Origin: Lachnospiraceae bacterium UBA7199
GTDB lineage: Bacteria; Bacillota; Clostridia; Lachnospirales; Lachnospiraceae
Assembly: GCA_002490775.1 (NCBI GenBank)
Contig: DKUR01000016.1
Coordinates: forward strand, 1 to 30,357
Direction of reading: 5' to 3'
DNA: 30,357 nucleotides
Each line of letters opens with the position of its first letter. Position 1 is the stretch's first letter. The position numbers and the translations under genes are program-made. Below the pieces are notes generated by a model that saw only the letters and a list, made by a program, of their open reading frames with translations, searched no databases and was not told where the DNA came from. This document shows, piece after piece, positions 29,380-30,357 of the stretch.

Positions 29380-30357
29380 ATGGCAGAGTATGTAAATGTG
29401 GCAGTTGATGCTATGGGCGGTGATAATGCGCCTGCTGAAATTATAAAAGGTGCAATAGAGGCTGTGAATGAAAGCAGTAAGGTTAAAGTTTTTTTAACCG
29501 GACAGGAAGAGATAATTAAGAAGGAACTTTCTCAATATACATATAATAATCAGCAGATAGAGGTGGTGAATGCTTCAGAGATTATTGAAACAGCAGAACC
29601 GCCGGTTATGGCAATTCGCAGGAAGAAGGATTCTTCTCTGGTAAAGGCACTATATCTGGTGAAGGATGGCGTATGTGACGCTTATGTGTCGGCTGGAAGT
29701 ACAGGCGCTACTTTGGTGGGCGGACAGGTAATCATTGGAAGAATCAAAGGCGTTGAACGACCGCCCCTTGCTCCTTTAATTCCTACAGAAAAAGGGTGTG
29801 CACTTTTAATTGACTGTGGTGCAAATGTAGATGCACGTCCTTCCCACCTGGTACAGTTTGCCAAGATGGGATCTGTGTACATGGAAAGTGTTATGGGAGT
29901 TAAAAATCCTAAAGTCGGCATTGTAAATATTGGTGCAGAGGAAGACAAGGGAAATGCACTTGTGAAAGAAACTTTTCCTTTACTAAAAAATTGTCCAGAT
30001 ATTCATTTTATAGGAAGTATTGAAGCAAGGGATATTCCTTCGGGACTTGCAGATGTAATTGTCTGCGAGGCATTTGTGGGAAATGTTATTTTAAAATTAT
30101 ATGAAGGCGTAGGAGGGACCTTGATTAAGCAGGTAAAAGCCGGCATGATGACTTCTCTCCGCAGCAAGATTGGTGCTTTATTAGTGAAGCCTGCTCTTAA
30201 AAATACATTAAAGGCATTTGATTTGGAACAATATGGTGGAGCGCCTATGCTTGGCTTAAATGGACTTGTGGTTAAGACGCATGGAAGTTCAAAGGCTGTT
30301 GAAATTAAGAATTCTATTCTGCAGTGTATCACATTTACAGAACAGAATATTAATCAA
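29380..30357 (+). CDS. plsX: Phosphate acyltransferase PlsX, 3' end off the window
   Basis: This enzyme converts acyl-ACP to acyl-phosphate, starting phospholipid synthesis with PlsY. 326 codons are in the window with no stop; family members are about 330-345 residues, so only a short tail is missing. Motifs are VAVDAMGGDNAP at the start, DAYVSAGSTGATL, LIDCGANVDARPSHLVQFA, GIVNIGAEEDKGN and CEAFVGNVILKLYEG. GGTGG lies close before the ATG. The yceD-rpmF-plsX order is widely conserved; acpP and fab genes may follow outside the window. Confidence 0.96.
   Translation, partial: MAEYVNVAVDAMGGDNAPAEIIKGAIEAVNESSKVKVFLTGQEEIIKKELSQYTYNNQQIEVVNASEIIETAEPPVMAIRRKKDSSLVKALYLVKDGVCDAYVSAGSTGATLVGGQVIIGRIKGVERPPLAPLIPTEKGCALLIDCGANVDARPSHLVQFAKMGSVYMESVMGVKNPKVGIVNIGAEEDKGNALVKETFPLLKNCPDIHFIGSIEARDIPSGLADVIVCEAFVGNVILKLYEGVGGTLIKQVKAGMMTSLRSKIGALLVKPALKNTLKAFDLEQYGGAPMLGLNGLVVKTHGSSKAVEIKNSILQCITFTEQNINQ

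Noticed and set aside
1..30357. tRNA, rRNA, CRISPR or prophage genes
   Set aside because: None was recognised by eye on either strand; a small RNA without obvious promoter and terminator could still be missed.

Overview
The window reads as ordinary low-GC Firmicute chromosome (roughly 38-42% G+C by eye). AT-rich -10 boxes, strong GGAGG-type ribosome sites, a PolA without proofreading residues, a LicT-type antiterminator and the yceD-rpmF-plsX order all point to Clostridia, most likely a Lachnospiraceae gut anaerobe. This placement is inference; no rRNA or tRNA gene is present to confirm it.

Layout. 1-1686 (minus): an IS1634/IS4-type transposase, frameshifted and cut by the left edge. 1983-2711: nagB (glucosamine-6-phosphate deaminase). 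2848-6263: a GlcNAc-type PTS operon with its own promoter, a LicT-type RNA antiterminator target overlapping a terminator, then a BglG/LicT-family antiterminator, EIIA, an HPr-like protein and NagE-type EIICB. It closes with a strong terminator at 6297. 6408-6731: a small zinc-finger, one-TM anti-sigma-like protein. 6791-14859: a housekeeping run of polA, coaE, a long FtsA-like ATPase, a YycJ/WalJ-type metallo-hydrolase, an ACT-domain protein and a PFL/UPF0210 protein. 14961-24633: a six-gene envelope cluster on its own promoter, with two propeller-like/solute-binding lipoproteins flanking two sugar-type ABC permeases, a giant MacA/HlyD-like adaptor and a two-TM protein carrying a MacB-like extracytoplasmic core. 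24635-25906 (minus): tmcAL. 26117-28357: pta-ackA. 28469-30357: yceD, rpmF, and plsX cut by the right edge.

How the genes work together. The PTS operon imports and phosphorylates GlcNAc, and NagB performs the last step to fructose-6-phosphate; no nagA is visible. Two proteins of this operon lack the usual carbon-catabolite-repression handles: the HPr has Arg at position 46 instead of the regulatory Ser, and the antiterminator lacks both PRD2 histidines. Together they suggest a GlcNAc system released from HPr-mediated global control.

The most novel part is the 14961-24633 cluster. It joins sugar-importer parts (no ATPase) to parts resembling a tripartite MacAB assembly (also no ATPase, and no full MacB membrane domain). 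I know of no characterised system with this composition. Two nucleic-acid structures also stand out: a G+C-rich folded element between polA and coaE, and two tandem 39-bp units between rpmF and plsX whose hairpin stems differ in sequence but keep pairing.
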